From contig NZ_CP020028.1 in the NCBI RefSeq assembly GCF_002240415.1, forward strand, positions 1 to 64,000: a stretch of 64,000 bases of DNA. Direction: 5' to 3'. The translations under genes and the position numbers were made by a program. Positions 36,753 through 45,424 of this stretch are shown here, in pieces. The notes below the pieces were generated by a model, which was given only the letters and a program-made list of their open reading frames with translations, made no database searches and was not told where the DNA came from. How positions within the stretch are numbered: the stretch's first letter is position 1; the number at the start of each line of letters is the position of its first letter. This stretch comes from Paenibacillus kribbensis. Lineage in GTDB: Bacteria; Bacillota; Bacilli; Paenibacillales; Paenibacillaceae.

Positions 36753-37082
36753 TTAGACAAGCAGCTATTCGGCCATGAGCCATATATCACCTGGCACGAG
36801 CACAGACTGTGTCACCAGCGATTGTTGGAAACAAAAGATCCGCTACCTTTTCGGTAGTGGATCTTTTGTTATTTGGTGACAGCCTATCTTCTGTAGCCCG
36901 GACCCCGAGCCTGTTCGAAAGGCTGTTTCCTTCGATTTTTCGTATTTATAACAGGTGGTACGTGCTTGTTTGTCACATAAATCTTAGTTTTGGACCAGAG
37001 GCAGCGGCCCACGCAGAAGGGGATTTGGGTGCATATGCATACGGTATGCGCAAAAAACCAAAAAAGATAAGAGGGATGACTA
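36753..37082. other. intergenic region upstream of the phosphonate operon
   Basis: Contains a terminator hairpin at 36832-36874 and the block GCATATGCAT..ATGCG (37031-37050), which recurs before the third ATP-grasp gene at 46194-46211. CATACGGTA at 37038-37046 resembles a SigK -10 box, but no -35 AC lies at the right distance. Confidence 0.5.
36832..36874 (+). terminator. terminator before the phosphonate operon
   Basis: AACAAAAGATCCGCTACC pairs with GGTAGTGGATCTTTTGTT (one GU), a very stable hairpin with a T-rich right arm. It isolates the phosphonate operon from the membrane-protein gene. Confidence 0.75.
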
Positions 37083-37811
37083 GTGCCCATTGGAAAAATG
37101 AAAAAGCATAAAGAAATGTTGCAACATCCCGTTTTGCGTCCGCATTTACCTGAAACCCACTGGTTTACAGACTCGAGGACCGCGCGGATGCTGAATACCT
37201 ATTCATCGGTCTTCATAAAACCCAATCACGGGAGTGGTGGCAGCGGGATTATCCGGGTCAAGAGATTGAAGAAAGGATATGAGGTTCGTAGGGGATCAAG
37301 GCGAAAGATTGTAAGATCTCGTTATGTCTTAAAGGCAATCAAGTCATACCAGAAATCCAGACACATGTATTTAGTACAGAAGGGGCTGCGGTTAGCTAAG
37401 TACCACGGATCGATTTTTGACACCAGGATCTACTTACAGAAACCAGGGAGGAAATGGGTTATTTCCGGCGCGGCCGCCCGTGTCGCGGCACCCCATAAGT
37501 ATGTTACCAATTATCTTAAAGGAGGGCATGCAGCATCTTTGCACCGAGTGCTTTTCAGCCTTTTTAAGCACAACCACGCGAAAGCGGATGCCTATTTTCG
37601 TAAAATCTCCAAACTATCCGTCATCATTGCCAAAACGATTAATAAACGGTATCCGGTTCGTGAATTGGGGGTCGATATTGCCATAGATAAAAAAGGCCAT
37701 ATTTGGATTATCGAGGCCAATTCACATCCCGGACACATGCTATTTACTCAGCTTCCCGATCCTTCTATGATCAACACAATCATGAGAAACAAGAGTCTTA
37801 TTTGGAAGTAG
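37083..37811 (+). CDS. YheC/YheD-type ATP-grasp protein 1 (phosphonate operon)
   Basis: 242 residues, one ATP-grasp domain of the endospore-coat-associated YheC/D group. Seen: IKPNHGSGGSGIIRVKRL (nucleotide loop), YLVQKGLRLAKYHGSIFDTRIYLQK, and metal ligands in ELGVDIAIDKKGHIWIIEANSHPGH. Shorter than YheC/YheD (about 360-450) because their N-terminal domain is missing. ATP-grasp enzymes join a carboxylate to an amine, thiol or alcohol through an acyl phosphate. Start GTG 37083. First gene of an operon with three enzymes of aminoethylphosphonate synthesis, so aminoethylphosphonate is a candidate nucleophile. Paralogue at 46243. Confidence 0.8.
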   Translation: MPIGKMKKHKEMLQHPVLRPHLPETHWFTDSRTARMLNTYSSVFIKPNHGSGGSGIIRVKRLKKGYEVRRGSRRKIVRSRYVLKAIKSYQKSRHMYLVQKGLRLAKYHGSIFDTRIYLQKPGRKWVISGAAARVAAPHKYVTNYLKGGHAASLHRVLFSLFKHNHAKADAYFRKISKLSVIIAKTINKRYPVRELGVDIAIDKKGHIWIIEANSHPGHMLFTQLPDPSMINTIMRNKSLIWK

Positions 37812-37853
37812 ATTCCTTGTACGTTATTTCTAGGGGAGAAGGAGAAAGTTTCA

Positions 37854-38753
37854 ATGAAAAAAACAAGGCAGCTTAGAGATTTAATTAATTCCAGAAAACT
37901 GGAGTTTATTATGGAAGCCCATAATGGTCTGTCAGCCAAAATTGTGGAGGAGGCGGGGTTTAAAGGAATTTGGGCCAGCGGATTATCCATCTCTGCAGCG
38001 ATGGGAGTAAGGGACAGCAACGAGGCCTCCTGGACGCAGGTTTTGGATGTATTGGAATTCATGAGTGATGCTACGTCCATTCCAATTTTGCTGGATGGAG
38101 ATACGGGGTACGGCAACTTCAATAATGCAAGGCGGCTGGTGAAGAAACTGGAGCAGCATTCTATTGCAGGGGTATGCATCGAAGATAAGCGGTTCCCCAA
38201 AATGAATTCGTTCATTAACGGTCAAGGGCAGGCTCTGGCTGATATCGAGGAGTTTTCCGGGAAAATAAAAGCGATGAAAGACACGCAAATCGATGAGGAC
38301 TTTACAGTGGTGGCCAGAGTAGAGGCATTTATTGCCGGGAAAGGGCTTGAAGCGGCACTGCAGCGGGCGGAGGCGTACCGGAAGGCAGGAGCCGATGCCG
38401 TATTAATACACAGCAAAAGAACAGACGCCGCAGAGATTGAAGCGTTCATGAAGGAATGGGCCGGAAGATTGCCGGTAGTGATCGTGCCTACCAAATACTA
38501 TACGACTCCAACCGCCAGGTTTCAGGAGCTGGGGATTAGCCTTGTGATTTGGGCAAACCATAATTTGAGGGCATCCATTCAAGCCATGCAACAATTATCT
38601 GACCAAATTTATCGGGATGAAAGCCTTGTTCATATTGAAAAGGACGTTGCAACCATCGAAGAAGTATTCCGGCTCCAAGGGGTCGAGGAGCTGCAGGCTG
38701 CGGAACGGCAATACCTCCCGTCGTCAGAGCCGGATTCGGGTGAGCATGTATAA
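37854..38753 (+). CDS. pepM: phosphoenolpyruvate phosphomutase
   Basis: 299 residues of the isocitrate-lyase/PEP mutase barrel. It forms the C-P bond by turning phosphoenolpyruvate into phosphonopyruvate. The signature that marks true PEP mutases, EDKxxxxxNS, is present as [10 protein letters not shown] (residues 110-119); LDGDTGYGN and [13 protein letters not shown] are also typical. GGAGAAGGAG precedes the ATG. The gene ends on the ATG of the decarboxylase (one-base overlap). PEP mutase is the entry step of nearly all natural phosphonates, so the operon makes a phosphonate rather than degrading one. Confidence 0.95.
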   Translation: MKKTRQLRDLINSRKLEFIMEAHNGLSAKIVEEAGFKGIWASGLSISAAMGVRDSNEASWTQVLDVLEFMSDATSIPILLDGDTGYGNFNNARRLVKKLEQHSIAGVCIEDKRFPKMNSFINGQGQALADIEEFSGKIKAMKDTQIDEDFTVVARVEAFIAGKGLEAALQRAEAYRKAGADAVLIHSKRTDAAEIEAFMKEWAGRLPVVIVPTKYYTTPTARFQELGISLVIWANHNLRASIQAMQQLSDQIYRDESLVHIEKDVATIEEVFRLQGVEELQAAERQYLPSSEPDSGEHV

Positions 38754-39913
38754 TGGACACGAAATTGTTAGGAGAAGAGCTGAAAAAATTAGGATTTACC
38801 TTTTTTAGCGGTGTTCCATGCTCCTTTTTGAAAAGCCTGATCAATTATGCGATAAATGAATGCGATTATGTTGCAGCGGCTAACGAGGGGGATGCGGTCG
38901 CCATTGCATCCGGGGCTTATATAGGGGGGAAGAAGTCGGTAGTCCTTATGCAAAATTCAGGGCTGACCAACGCTATTTCGCCATTGACCTCTCTTACCTA
39001 CCCATTTCGTATTCCGCTGCTTGGATTTGTCAGCCTGCGCGGAGAACCGGGGATACCTGACGAACCTCAGCATGAACTGATGGGCCGGATTACAACGCAA
39101 ATGTTGGATGTGATGGGTGTGGAATGGCAATATCTCTCCAAGGATTTAGAGGAGGCCCAAAATCAGCTGATCCAGGCTAATGAGCACATTGCCCGGCGTC
39201 GCTCGTTCTTTTTTGTCGTTAAGAAAGGGACTTTTGACAAAGAGCCATTAAAAAAACTACAAACCTCCATTCATCTAAATCAGATCCGGCAGCATGGTCA
39301 TGCGGACCATCAAATGCCTACACGGTATGATGCGTTGGCTGCGATTAACTCCATGAAAGACGACCATACCGTACAGCTCGCAACAACTGGTAAAACCGGA
39401 CGTGAGCTGTATGAAATTGAAGATGCACCTAACAACCTGTACATGGTGGGCTCTATGGGATGTATTGGTTCCTTGGGACTTGGTTTGGCTCTGAGCCAAC
39501 CAGGCAAGGATATCGTCGTGATTGACGGAGACGGATCTCTGTTGATGCGTATGGGGAGTCTGGCAACCAACGGGTATTACCATCCGTCCAATATGATTCA
39601 TATTCTGCTTGATAATAACGCTCATGAATCAACAGGCGGGCAAAGCACGGTATCCCATAATGTCGATTTTATAGACATTGCGGCTTCCAGCGGGTATACG
39701 AAGTCGATTCATGTTCACAGTCTTGAGGAACTGAAAGCCTCTTTACAGGAATGGAAAGCGAATAGAGAACTTACGTTTTTGTACCTGAAAATATCCAAGT
39801 ATTCCAAGGATCAGCTTGCTCGTCCGCATGTGAAGCCTCATGAAGTAAAAGAACGTCTGCAGCGTTTTATTCATAACAGTTCTTTGAAGGGCAAGGAGGC
39901 AGGTGATTCATGA
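38753..39913 (+). CDS. ppd: phosphonopyruvate decarboxylase
   Basis: 386-residue thiamine-diphosphate enzyme (AepY/Ppd), decarboxylating phosphonopyruvate to phosphonoacetaldehyde and so making the unfavourable mutase step irreversible. N-terminal FFSGVPCSFLKSLINYA and the catalytic Glu region VAAANEGDAVAIASGAY; the ThDP-metal motif is IDGDGSLLMRMGSLATN to LLDNNAHESTGGQST. Overlaps pepM by one base and the transaminase by four (ATGA), so the three are translationally coupled. Confidence 0.95.
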   Translation: MDTKLLGEELKKLGFTFFSGVPCSFLKSLINYAINECDYVAAANEGDAVAIASGAYIGGKKSVVLMQNSGLTNAISPLTSLTYPFRIPLLGFVSLRGEPGIPDEPQHELMGRITTQMLDVMGVEWQYLSKDLEEAQNQLIQANEHIARRRSFFFVVKKGTFDKEPLKKLQTSIHLNQIRQHGHADHQMPTRYDALAAINSMKDDHTVQLATTGKTGRELYEIEDAPNNLYMVGSMGCIGSLGLGLALSQPGKDIVVIDGDGSLLMRMGSLATNGYYHPSNMIHILLDNNAHESTGGQSTVSHNVDFIDIAASSGYTKSIHVHSLEELKASLQEWKANRELTFLYLKISKYSKDQLARPHVKPHEVKERLQRFIHNSSLKGKEAGDS

Positions 39914-41022
39914 GTTCCCCCGTCAAGAAAAACATTTTGCTTACCCCTGGTCCAGCAACGACGACAGAAAGTGTGAAATACTCACAGGTGGTTCCAGATA
40001 TTTGTCCTCGCGAAGCCGAGTTTGGCCAGATCATGGAGTATATTTCTACAGAGCTTACCCGGCTGGTCGCAGACCCGGATCATTATGCGACCGTATTGTT
40101 TGGCGGATCGGGTACTGCAGCGGTGGAGTCCATCATAAGTTCGGTCCCGAATCACGAAGCAGTGATCATTGTCAGCAATGGAGCCTATGGAAAACGGATG
40201 TGCGAGATAGCGAAGGCTTATGGAGTGGAGTACTTTGAATTCAAAAGTCCTCCCGACGATGCCATTGATTTGGCTGAATTAGAAAGGTATATCCAATCTT
40301 CCGAACGCGCCGTCTCCCATCTGGCCGTCGTACATCACGAGACGACAACTGGCCTGCTTAACAAGGTGAAGGATATCGGAGAACTATGCAAAAGGAATCA
40401 AATCGACATGATCGTGGATGCCATGAGCTCATTTGCTGCCATTCCAATTCAATTAAAGGAAATGAACATTGCCTACCTGGCGGCAAGCTCCAACAAAAAC
40501 TTACAGGGAATGGCCGGGGTTTCATTTGTGATAGCTGAGAAAAGCAAATTGGAGAATTTGAAAGATCAAAAACCAAGAAGCTATTATTTGAATTTGTATG
40601 CTCAATACAATTATTTTGTGGAACATGGGCAGATGCGGTTTACGCCTCCAGTCCAAACCTTATATGCACTTAAACAAGCGATTGAGGAATTAAAGCAAGA
40701 GGGGGTGGATCAAAGGTACGAAAGGTATGCGACATCCTGGAAAACTTTAATTAACGGGTTAGCCCGCTTAGGTCTAACCTATATCATTCCCGAAGAGCAT
40801 CATTCCAAAATCATTACTTCCATTCTTGAACCTCAATATGCAGGCTATGATTTTCAATCGATGCATAATTATTTTTACAGTAAAGGCATTATGATTTATC
40901 CCGGCAAGCTTGAGAAACTAAATACGTTCCGGATTGCCAATATAGGTGATATCACGTATAAGGAGATGGAGTTATTTTTGGAATTGCTTGAACGCTATCT
41001 CAGTAGCATAAAATGCAGATGA
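39910..41022 (+). CDS. phnW: 2-aminoethylphosphonate transaminase (PhnW/AepZ type)
   Basis: 370-residue fold-type I PLP enzyme of the PhnW family. PLP lysine K196 in ASSNKNLQGMAGVSF, N-terminal LLTPGPATTTESVKYSQVV, aspartate of the cofactor site in MIVDAMSSFAAIP. With PepM and Ppd upstream it should run in the synthetic direction, aminating phosphonoacetaldehyde to 2-aminoethylphosphonate. No phosphonatase (PhnX) or PhnA-type hydrolase is next to it, which argues against a degradation role. Confidence 0.92.
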   Translation: MSSPVKKNILLTPGPATTTESVKYSQVVPDICPREAEFGQIMEYISTELTRLVADPDHYATVLFGGSGTAAVESIISSVPNHEAVIIVSNGAYGKRMCEIAKAYGVEYFEFKSPPDDAIDLAELERYIQSSERAVSHLAVVHHETTTGLLNKVKDIGELCKRNQIDMIVDAMSSFAAIPIQLKEMNIAYLAASSNKNLQGMAGVSFVIAEKSKLENLKDQKPRSYYLNLYAQYNYFVEHGQMRFTPPVQTLYALKQAIEELKQEGVDQRYERYATSWKTLINGLARLGLTYIIPEEHHSKIITSILEPQYAGYDFQSMHNYFYSKGIMIYPGKLEKLNTFRIANIGDITYKEMELFLELLERYLSSIKCR

Positions 41023-41037
41023 GAAAGGTGGAGTCCC

Positions 41038-41778
41038 ATGGCATCAGCAGCAAAAGATAAGTGGTACAAGTATTTATTATTGAGAAGGCACGCGTCTCTG
41101 AGGTCTTACGTCCCCGAAACGAAGCTCCTGGACAGACATCATTTTTCGAAACTGCTCTCCAAGTACGGGCATGTGATCGTGAAACCGGTGTGGGGGAGTC
41201 GTGGTCAGGGGATCTTTCAGGTCTCATGGTTAGGACACCATAAGTACATTGTACATTACGAGAATATAAAAGTTTTAGTACGGGGCAGAACCAATACGTA
41301 TCGTTATATTAGAAGAAAAATCGGGAACGCCAGTTATATGGTTCAACGCAGAATCACCCGTCCGACCATCAACAATCGTCCTTTTGATATGAGAGTCATC
41401 ATTCAACGGAGAACTGACTCATCTGTATGGGTAGTCACAGGAAAGGTTATCAAAGTTGCAGGCAAAGGCTATATTGTTTCCAATAATACACGGAGTAAGG
41501 GGAAATTACTCCATTTTAAATCCGGCATTCGACAATCTTCCGTTCGACACCTGTCTGCCAGTAAATTAGAGTCCCATATTGATCGTGTTTCCATCCGTTC
41601 CGCGAAGAGACTAAGCGCTTTTTTCCCGGGGCACCGTATATATGGACTGGACATTGGAATAGACCGGAAAGGACATATTGGGATTATTGAAGCTAATCTT
41701 TTTCCGGCAAGATCCCATTTCCGTAAGCTGATGGATAAAACGATGTATCACCGCATTACGGATTACCAAAACGGTTGA
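41038..41778 (+). CDS. YheC/YheD-type ATP-grasp protein 2 (phosphonate operon)
   Basis: 246 residues. Divergent relative of the first ATP-grasp protein: HVIVKPVWGSRGQGIFQV (nucleotide loop), RPFDMRVIIQRRTDSSVWVVTGKVIKVAGKG, and GLDIGIDRKGHIGIIEANLFPAR with the metal-binding Glu/Asn. Fifteen bases after phnW with AAAGGTGG before the ATG, and followed by the operon terminator. Very basic (many K/R), which suits an anionic substrate such as a phosphonate or nucleic acid, or attachment to the spore coat. Role unproven. Confidence 0.8.
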   Translation: MASAAKDKWYKYLLLRRHASLRSYVPETKLLDRHHFSKLLSKYGHVIVKPVWGSRGQGIFQVSWLGHHKYIVHYENIKVLVRGRTNTYRYIRRKIGNASYMVQRRITRPTINNRPFDMRVIIQRRTDSSVWVVTGKVIKVAGKGYIVSNNTRSKGKLLHFKSGIRQSSVRHLSASKLESHIDRVSIRSAKRLSAFFPGHRIYGLDIGIDRKGHIGIIEANLFPARSHFRKLMDKTMYHRITDYQNG

Positions 41779-41791
41779 CGCAAAAAGAACT

Positions 41792-41837
41792 GAGCAATAA
41801 GCCGCAGTGGTTGTACTGCCCTTATTGCTCTTTTATA
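41792..41837 (+). terminator. terminator of the phosphonate operon
   Basis: GAGCAATAAG pairs with CTTATTGCTC; followed by TTTTATATT. It closes the five-gene unit. Confidence 0.8.
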
Positions 41838-41881
41838 TTAGTCATAAGTCCATATTGAATCTTCCAGAGAGGTGTCCTGGT

Positions 41882-42826
41882 ATGAAAAAAACAGATCGTC
41901 TGCTAGCGATTGTACTAGAGCTGCAACGCAAGGATGTTTTACGGGCTGAGGATTTGGCGGCCATATTTGAAACGAGTGTAAGAACCATCTATCGGGATAT
42001 ACAGGCTTTGAGCGAATCGGGTGTACCGATTGTGGGAGCGCCGGGCATCGGATATTCCTTAATGGAGGGCTACTTCCTGCCCCCAGTGAGCTTTAACGTG
42101 GAAGAGGCCGTAGCATTGCTAATAGGAACAGATTTTGTCGAGCAAAAATTTGATACAGAATACGGCAGCAAGGCGCAAACCTCACGCAGGAAGATAGAAG
42201 CTATTTTACCTGAGAGCATTCGCAGGGAGGTTTCGCGGGTGCGTACAACCATCAGGCTCTTTGCAGGGGGGAAAGAAGTAGATCATAGAGAAAAAAACTA
42301 TTTGGAAAAGCTGCGTTTTGCTATATTGGAAAAACAAAAGGTACGCTTCGGCTACTCCAAAAGAATGCCAGAGGCCGATGGGAATCGTCAAAGTGTGCGT
42401 GTGGTCGCACCCTACGGTCTTGTACTGATGCATGGTTCCTGGGTTTTGATTGGGCAATGCGAACTGCGGCAGCAGCTCCGCCACTTCCGCTTGTCCCGTA
42501 TGGACGAGCTGACTGTGCTGGAGGACAGGTTTGAGCATCCTGTCGATTTTAATCTGCAGGATTACAAGCAAATCGATGACCGTCATGTATATGTTCGTAT
42601 ATTAGCCCACCCACATATCGCAGATAAAGTGAAGGAAGCGAAGAATTTTTATATGGAGACCATGGAGGAGCATGCAGATGGATTACATGTACTCTTCCGC
42701 GTAAGGCAGCCGGAAGAATTACTGCAGTGGATACTTGGATGGGGCGCAGATATGGTCGTATTGGAGCCTGAGACTCTTCGGAAGCGAGTACGTGCAGAAG
42801 TTGAAAAAATGTTGAAATGCTACTGA
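41882..42826 (+). CDS. YafY-type HTH-WYL transcriptional regulator
   Basis: 314 residues. N-terminal HTH (LAAIFETSVRTIYRDIQALSESGVPIVG) and a WYL domain (about 140-220: VRVVAPYGLVLMHGSWVLIGQC, a WVL variant of the name motif) with a WCX-type C-terminus. ATG 41882 follows AGAGAGGTG. Upstream of a DinB gene on the same strand, a common pairing. Ligand unknown. Confidence 0.85.
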   Translation: MKKTDRLLAIVLELQRKDVLRAEDLAAIFETSVRTIYRDIQALSESGVPIVGAPGIGYSLMEGYFLPPVSFNVEEAVALLIGTDFVEQKFDTEYGSKAQTSRRKIEAILPESIRREVSRVRTTIRLFAGGKEVDHREKNYLEKLRFAILEKQKVRFGYSKRMPEADGNRQSVRVVAPYGLVLMHGSWVLIGQCELRQQLRHFRLSRMDELTVLEDRFEHPVDFNLQDYKQIDDRHVYVRILAHPHIADKVKEAKNFYMETMEEHADGLHVLFRVRQPEELLQWILGWGADMVVLEPETLRKRVRAEVEKMLKCY

Positions 42827-42893
42827 CATGATGCTGTCAGTAGCATTTGTGTATAGTAAAGCTACTTGAAGAAAAGGGAGTGTATTTAAGGAT

Positions 42894-43415
42894 ATGAATA
42901 CAACTGAAACTTTACAGCGTTTTGAAGAAACGGTACAACACTATCTCCTTGAATTGGACAGCTTTAGCCTGGAGCAATTGCAGTATACACCGCAGGAGGG
43001 CGAATGGTCACTTGGGCAAATGTACGTTCACTTGGTAAATTCGGCCCTTCATATGCAACTTAAAAATATTGAGATTTGTCTCAAACCAAACGGGGAAACA
43101 GGGGTTAAAACAGAAGCGGGCACAGCCATTTTTGATCTGGGAGGCTTTCCGCCCGTGCGTATCCAGGTCCCGCCATCTCCGCAGTACACTCCTCCGCAAC
43201 CGTCGAGCAAAGAAGACATCGTGGAGGGATTACAGGCTGTGGTGCGCCAAATGAGAGAGGTTGAACCCGTCCTCCGCGAATCTTCAGAGGGGTATACCGT
43301 CTCTCACCCCAGATTTGGTGCGTTGAATGCCAGGGAGTGGTTTATACTCATCGAAATGCATTATCGGCATCATCTTTTGCAGAAGGAGCGTTTGAAGCAC
43401 GCAATAGCCGGTTAA
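42894..43415 (+). CDS. DinB-family protein
   Basis: 173 residues, four-helix DinB/YfiT-like fold with the usual metal-binding histidines (MYVHLVNSALHM and EMHYRHHLLQKERLKHA). Members include bacillithiol- and mycothiol-dependent transferases and many of unknown role. Its last 68 bases overlap the convergent Crp/Fnr gene. Confidence 0.8.
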   Translation: MNTTETLQRFEETVQHYLLELDSFSLEQLQYTPQEGEWSLGQMYVHLVNSALHMQLKNIEICLKPNGETGVKTEAGTAIFDLGGFPPVRIQVPPSPQYTPPQPSSKEDIVEGLQAVVRQMREVEPVLRESSEGYTVSHPRFGALNAREWFILIEMHYRHHLLQKERLKHAIAG

Positions 43416-43884
43416 TCGTTTCCCGGCGCAGCCCGATAAATTGTCCGATTTCCTCTTGTGTCAGCACGTCCGTTAACGTGGCGGGTGCAATATAGGAGTG
43501 GAACCAGCGCTGAAGTTTACGCAGCTTTTCGGCAGGTGAAACTTCGGTCAGCTGGTCGATTCGTTGCTGCATCATGCGCAGCTTATCCTGCAGTTGCAAA
43601 GCGATAGCCCGGCATTGCGCCGGGTCTTGCTCTAGCGACTGATACCATTCCTTCTGTGATAGAACCTCAATCTCACTGGTCACCAGCGCCATCGCTGTAC
43701 CATAATAAGGATTGGGGCTGATTAGGGAGTGATGCGGGATGATTTCATCGGGTACAATAACGTTGACTAAAATTTGCGAGCCATCCTCGTGGACTCGGAC
43801 GATTTTTAACAAGCCGCTCTGCAGCCGATACAGAGGGCCAGATTCCCCTTGTCGAAATAGGGTTTCGCCTTTGTGTAATATCAT
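43348..43884 (-). CDS. Crp/Fnr-family transcriptional regulator
   Basis: 178 residues. N-terminal cyclic-nucleotide-binding-like barrel (LHKGETLFRQGESGPLYRLQSGLLKIVR) and a C-terminal winged helix with LTQEEIGQFIGLRRETINRLLRA. No Fnr-type cysteines, so not an Fe-S sensor. ATG 43884 gives the normal domain start; AGGAGG lies rather far upstream (12 bases). Just downstream of an SDR gene on the same strand. Overlaps the DinB gene 3' end by 68 bases, antisense. Confidence 0.8.
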   Translation of the reverse strand: MILHKGETLFRQGESGPLYRLQSGLLKIVRVHEDGSQILVNVIVPDEIIPHHSLISPNPYYGTAMALVTSEIEVLSQKEWYQSLEQDPAQCRAIALQLQDKLRMMQQRIDQLTEVSPAEKLRKLQRWFHSYIAPATLTDVLTQEEIGQFIGLRRETINRLLRASNAPSAKDDADNAFR

Positions 43885-43942
43885 GAACGTGTGCAGCCTC
43901 CTTTCCGTATACCTACATTTTGCATCCTGCGAATCAAGCTTT

Positions 43943-44683
43943 TTAGATAAATCCGCCGTTGACGCGGATCGTCTGCCCGGTAACCCATTGTGATTTGGCG
44001 CTGACCAGGAACTCAATCACATCCGCGATATCCTCGGGTTCACCGAGACGGCCAAATGCATTCATTTTTTTCATACCTTCGATCTGCTGCTCGGTTTTCC
44101 CTACTTGAAAAAGCTCGGTATTTACAGGGCCGGGAGCCACGGCATTAATCGTAATATGTTTATTTCCGAACTCCTTGGCAAGTTGGCGGGTAAATTGTTC
44201 AACGGCGCCTTTGGTGCCTGCGTATACGCTATAGGCCGGGAACATTTGTCCAATTACGGACGTGGACAGGTTCACGATTCTTCCGTAGTTCTCCATGTGC
44301 ATCATGGCCTGCTGGCAAGCAAAGAAGGTGCCTTTTACATTCAGTGCAAATTGTTTGTCAAAATCGGCTTCTGTCACGTCAGCAAGCGGCTTGGTAATCA
44401 TCAGTCCGGCATTGTTAACCAGAATATCTAATCTGCCAAATTCAGCAATGGTATTCGTAAATAATGCTTCAATATCACTCATCTTGCCCAGATCGGCGTG
44501 GATCGCGATAGCTTTGCCGCCTTTTTGAATAATACCTTCTACGACCTGTTGGGCTTTATCGGGGCTGCTGGCATAATTAATGACTACATGAGCGCCGAGC
44601 TCCGCCAGTTGCTCCGCAATGACACGTCCAATCCCTCTCGATGCCCCGGTGACAATCGCTGTTTTTCCGTCCAAATGCTTCAT
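43943..44683 (-). CDS. short-chain dehydrogenase (3-oxoacyl-ACP reductase-like)
   Basis: 246 residues, classical SDR. Cofactor motif TGASRGIGRVIAEQLAELG, NNAG at about residue 90, catalytic Tyr/Lys in YSVYAGTKGAVEQF with Ser in LSTSVIG, and C-terminal WVTGQTIRVNGGF. Probably NADPH-dependent; substrate unknown. Downstream of the TetR gene on the same strand, likely its target. Confidence 0.9.
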   Translation of the reverse strand: MKHLDGKTAIVTGASRGIGRVIAEQLAELGAHVVINYASSPDKAQQVVEGIIQKGGKAIAIHADLGKMSDIEALFTNTIAEFGRLDILVNNAGLMITKPLADVTEADFDKQFALNVKGTFFACQQAMMHMENYGRIVNLSTSVIGQMFPAYSVYAGTKGAVEQFTRQLAKEFGNKHITINAVAPGPVNTELFQVGKTEQQIEGMKKMNAFGRLGEPEDIADVIEFLVSAKSQWVTGQTIRVNGGFI

Positions 44684-44712
44684 GTGTGTTCAACCTTCCT
44701 TCCAACTATTTT

Positions 44713-45291
44713 TTATGAGATTCCATGTTCCAAAAGCGCCCACACATCCGAAAACTCCTGATCTATTTTAGGATTCTTCCATTCGTAAGCATGAGCAGGG
44801 TGATGAAAACGTGCTGTAGCATGGAAAAGAGTACGAGCCAGTTGTGCTGGCTGATCCGATGTGATGCCTTCCCGTGTAATGATGTCAGCGAGCTGCTTAA
44901 CAATATGGTCTATATGCTGCTCGATGAAATCAGCCCTTTGCTCGGTGACCCGGGTATACATCTGGAACATTTCCTCGTCATCACGGGCGTAGTAATGCTT
45001 GAGTTCGACTAAAGTCTGTATATATCGTTTTAAAAGGGCTGCGCCTGTTAAAGATGAATCCAGGTACACCTCCGACAGTGGAGCGATAATCTTTTCAATC
45101 AGCCATTTTTCGGTCACACCTTCGAGGAGTTCAGCTTTGCTATTAAAATGTCGGTAGATGCTGCCATGACTCACACCTAATACTTTAGCAACATCAGTTA
45201 CGGAGGTTTTGGCTATACCAAACCGCCTGAGTGTTTCTTCTGTCGCGACAAGAATCTGTTTTTTAGTCAATACATCTGAGGTTTTTTCCAT
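44713..45291 (-). CDS. TetR-family repressor
   Basis: 192 residues, N-terminal HTH (RFGIAKTSVTDVAKVLGVSHGSIYRHF) and a C-terminal ligand domain (LVELKHYYARDDEEMFQMYTRVTEQR). Followed 29 bases later by the SDR gene, which it probably controls. Start at 45291 lacks a close ribosome site; an AAGGAGGTGA lies about 27 bases upstream. A large inverted repeat is found upstream. Confidence 0.85.
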   Translation of the reverse strand: MEKTSDVLTKKQILVATEETLRRFGIAKTSVTDVAKVLGVSHGSIYRHFNSKAELLEGVTEKWLIEKIIAPLSEVYLDSSLTGAALLKRYIQTLVELKHYYARDDEEMFQMYTRVTEQRADFIEQHIDHIVKQLADIITREGITSDQPAQLARTLFHATARFHHPAHAYEWKNPKIDQEFSDVWALLEHGIS

Positions 45292-45344
45292 AAAGCCACG
45301 ACCTGTTTGCCGTGTAATTCACCTCCTTGCAATCAGGATAACAC

Positions 45345-45392
45345 AAAGAGTATCAAATGACAAAAAATAATATTTGTCATTTGATACTCTTT
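45345..45392. repeat. 20-bp perfect inverted repeat between gpx and TetR gene
   Basis: AAAGAGTATCAAATGACAAA and its exact reverse complement, separated by eight AT bases. It lies after the gpx stop and before the TetR gene, both read on the minus strand. It may be the TetR operator (TATCAAATGACA half-sites), the gpx terminator, or both; arm length is more than a terminator needs. Confidence 0.7.
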
Positions 45393-45424
45393 TCTGAAAT
45401 CATTCAAAGGAGCAAACCGGGAAG

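Noticed and set aside
37031..37046. SigK promoter upstream of the phosphonate operon (CATACGGTA)
   Set aside because: The -10 pattern fits, but no AC -35 element lies 16-17 bases upstream (nearest is about 25), and the paralogous upstream block at 46194 does not keep the TA of the pattern.
39910..41022. PhnW as a phosphonate-degrading enzyme
   Set aside because: It is coupled to pepM and ppd, and no PhnX or other C-P cleaving gene is near.
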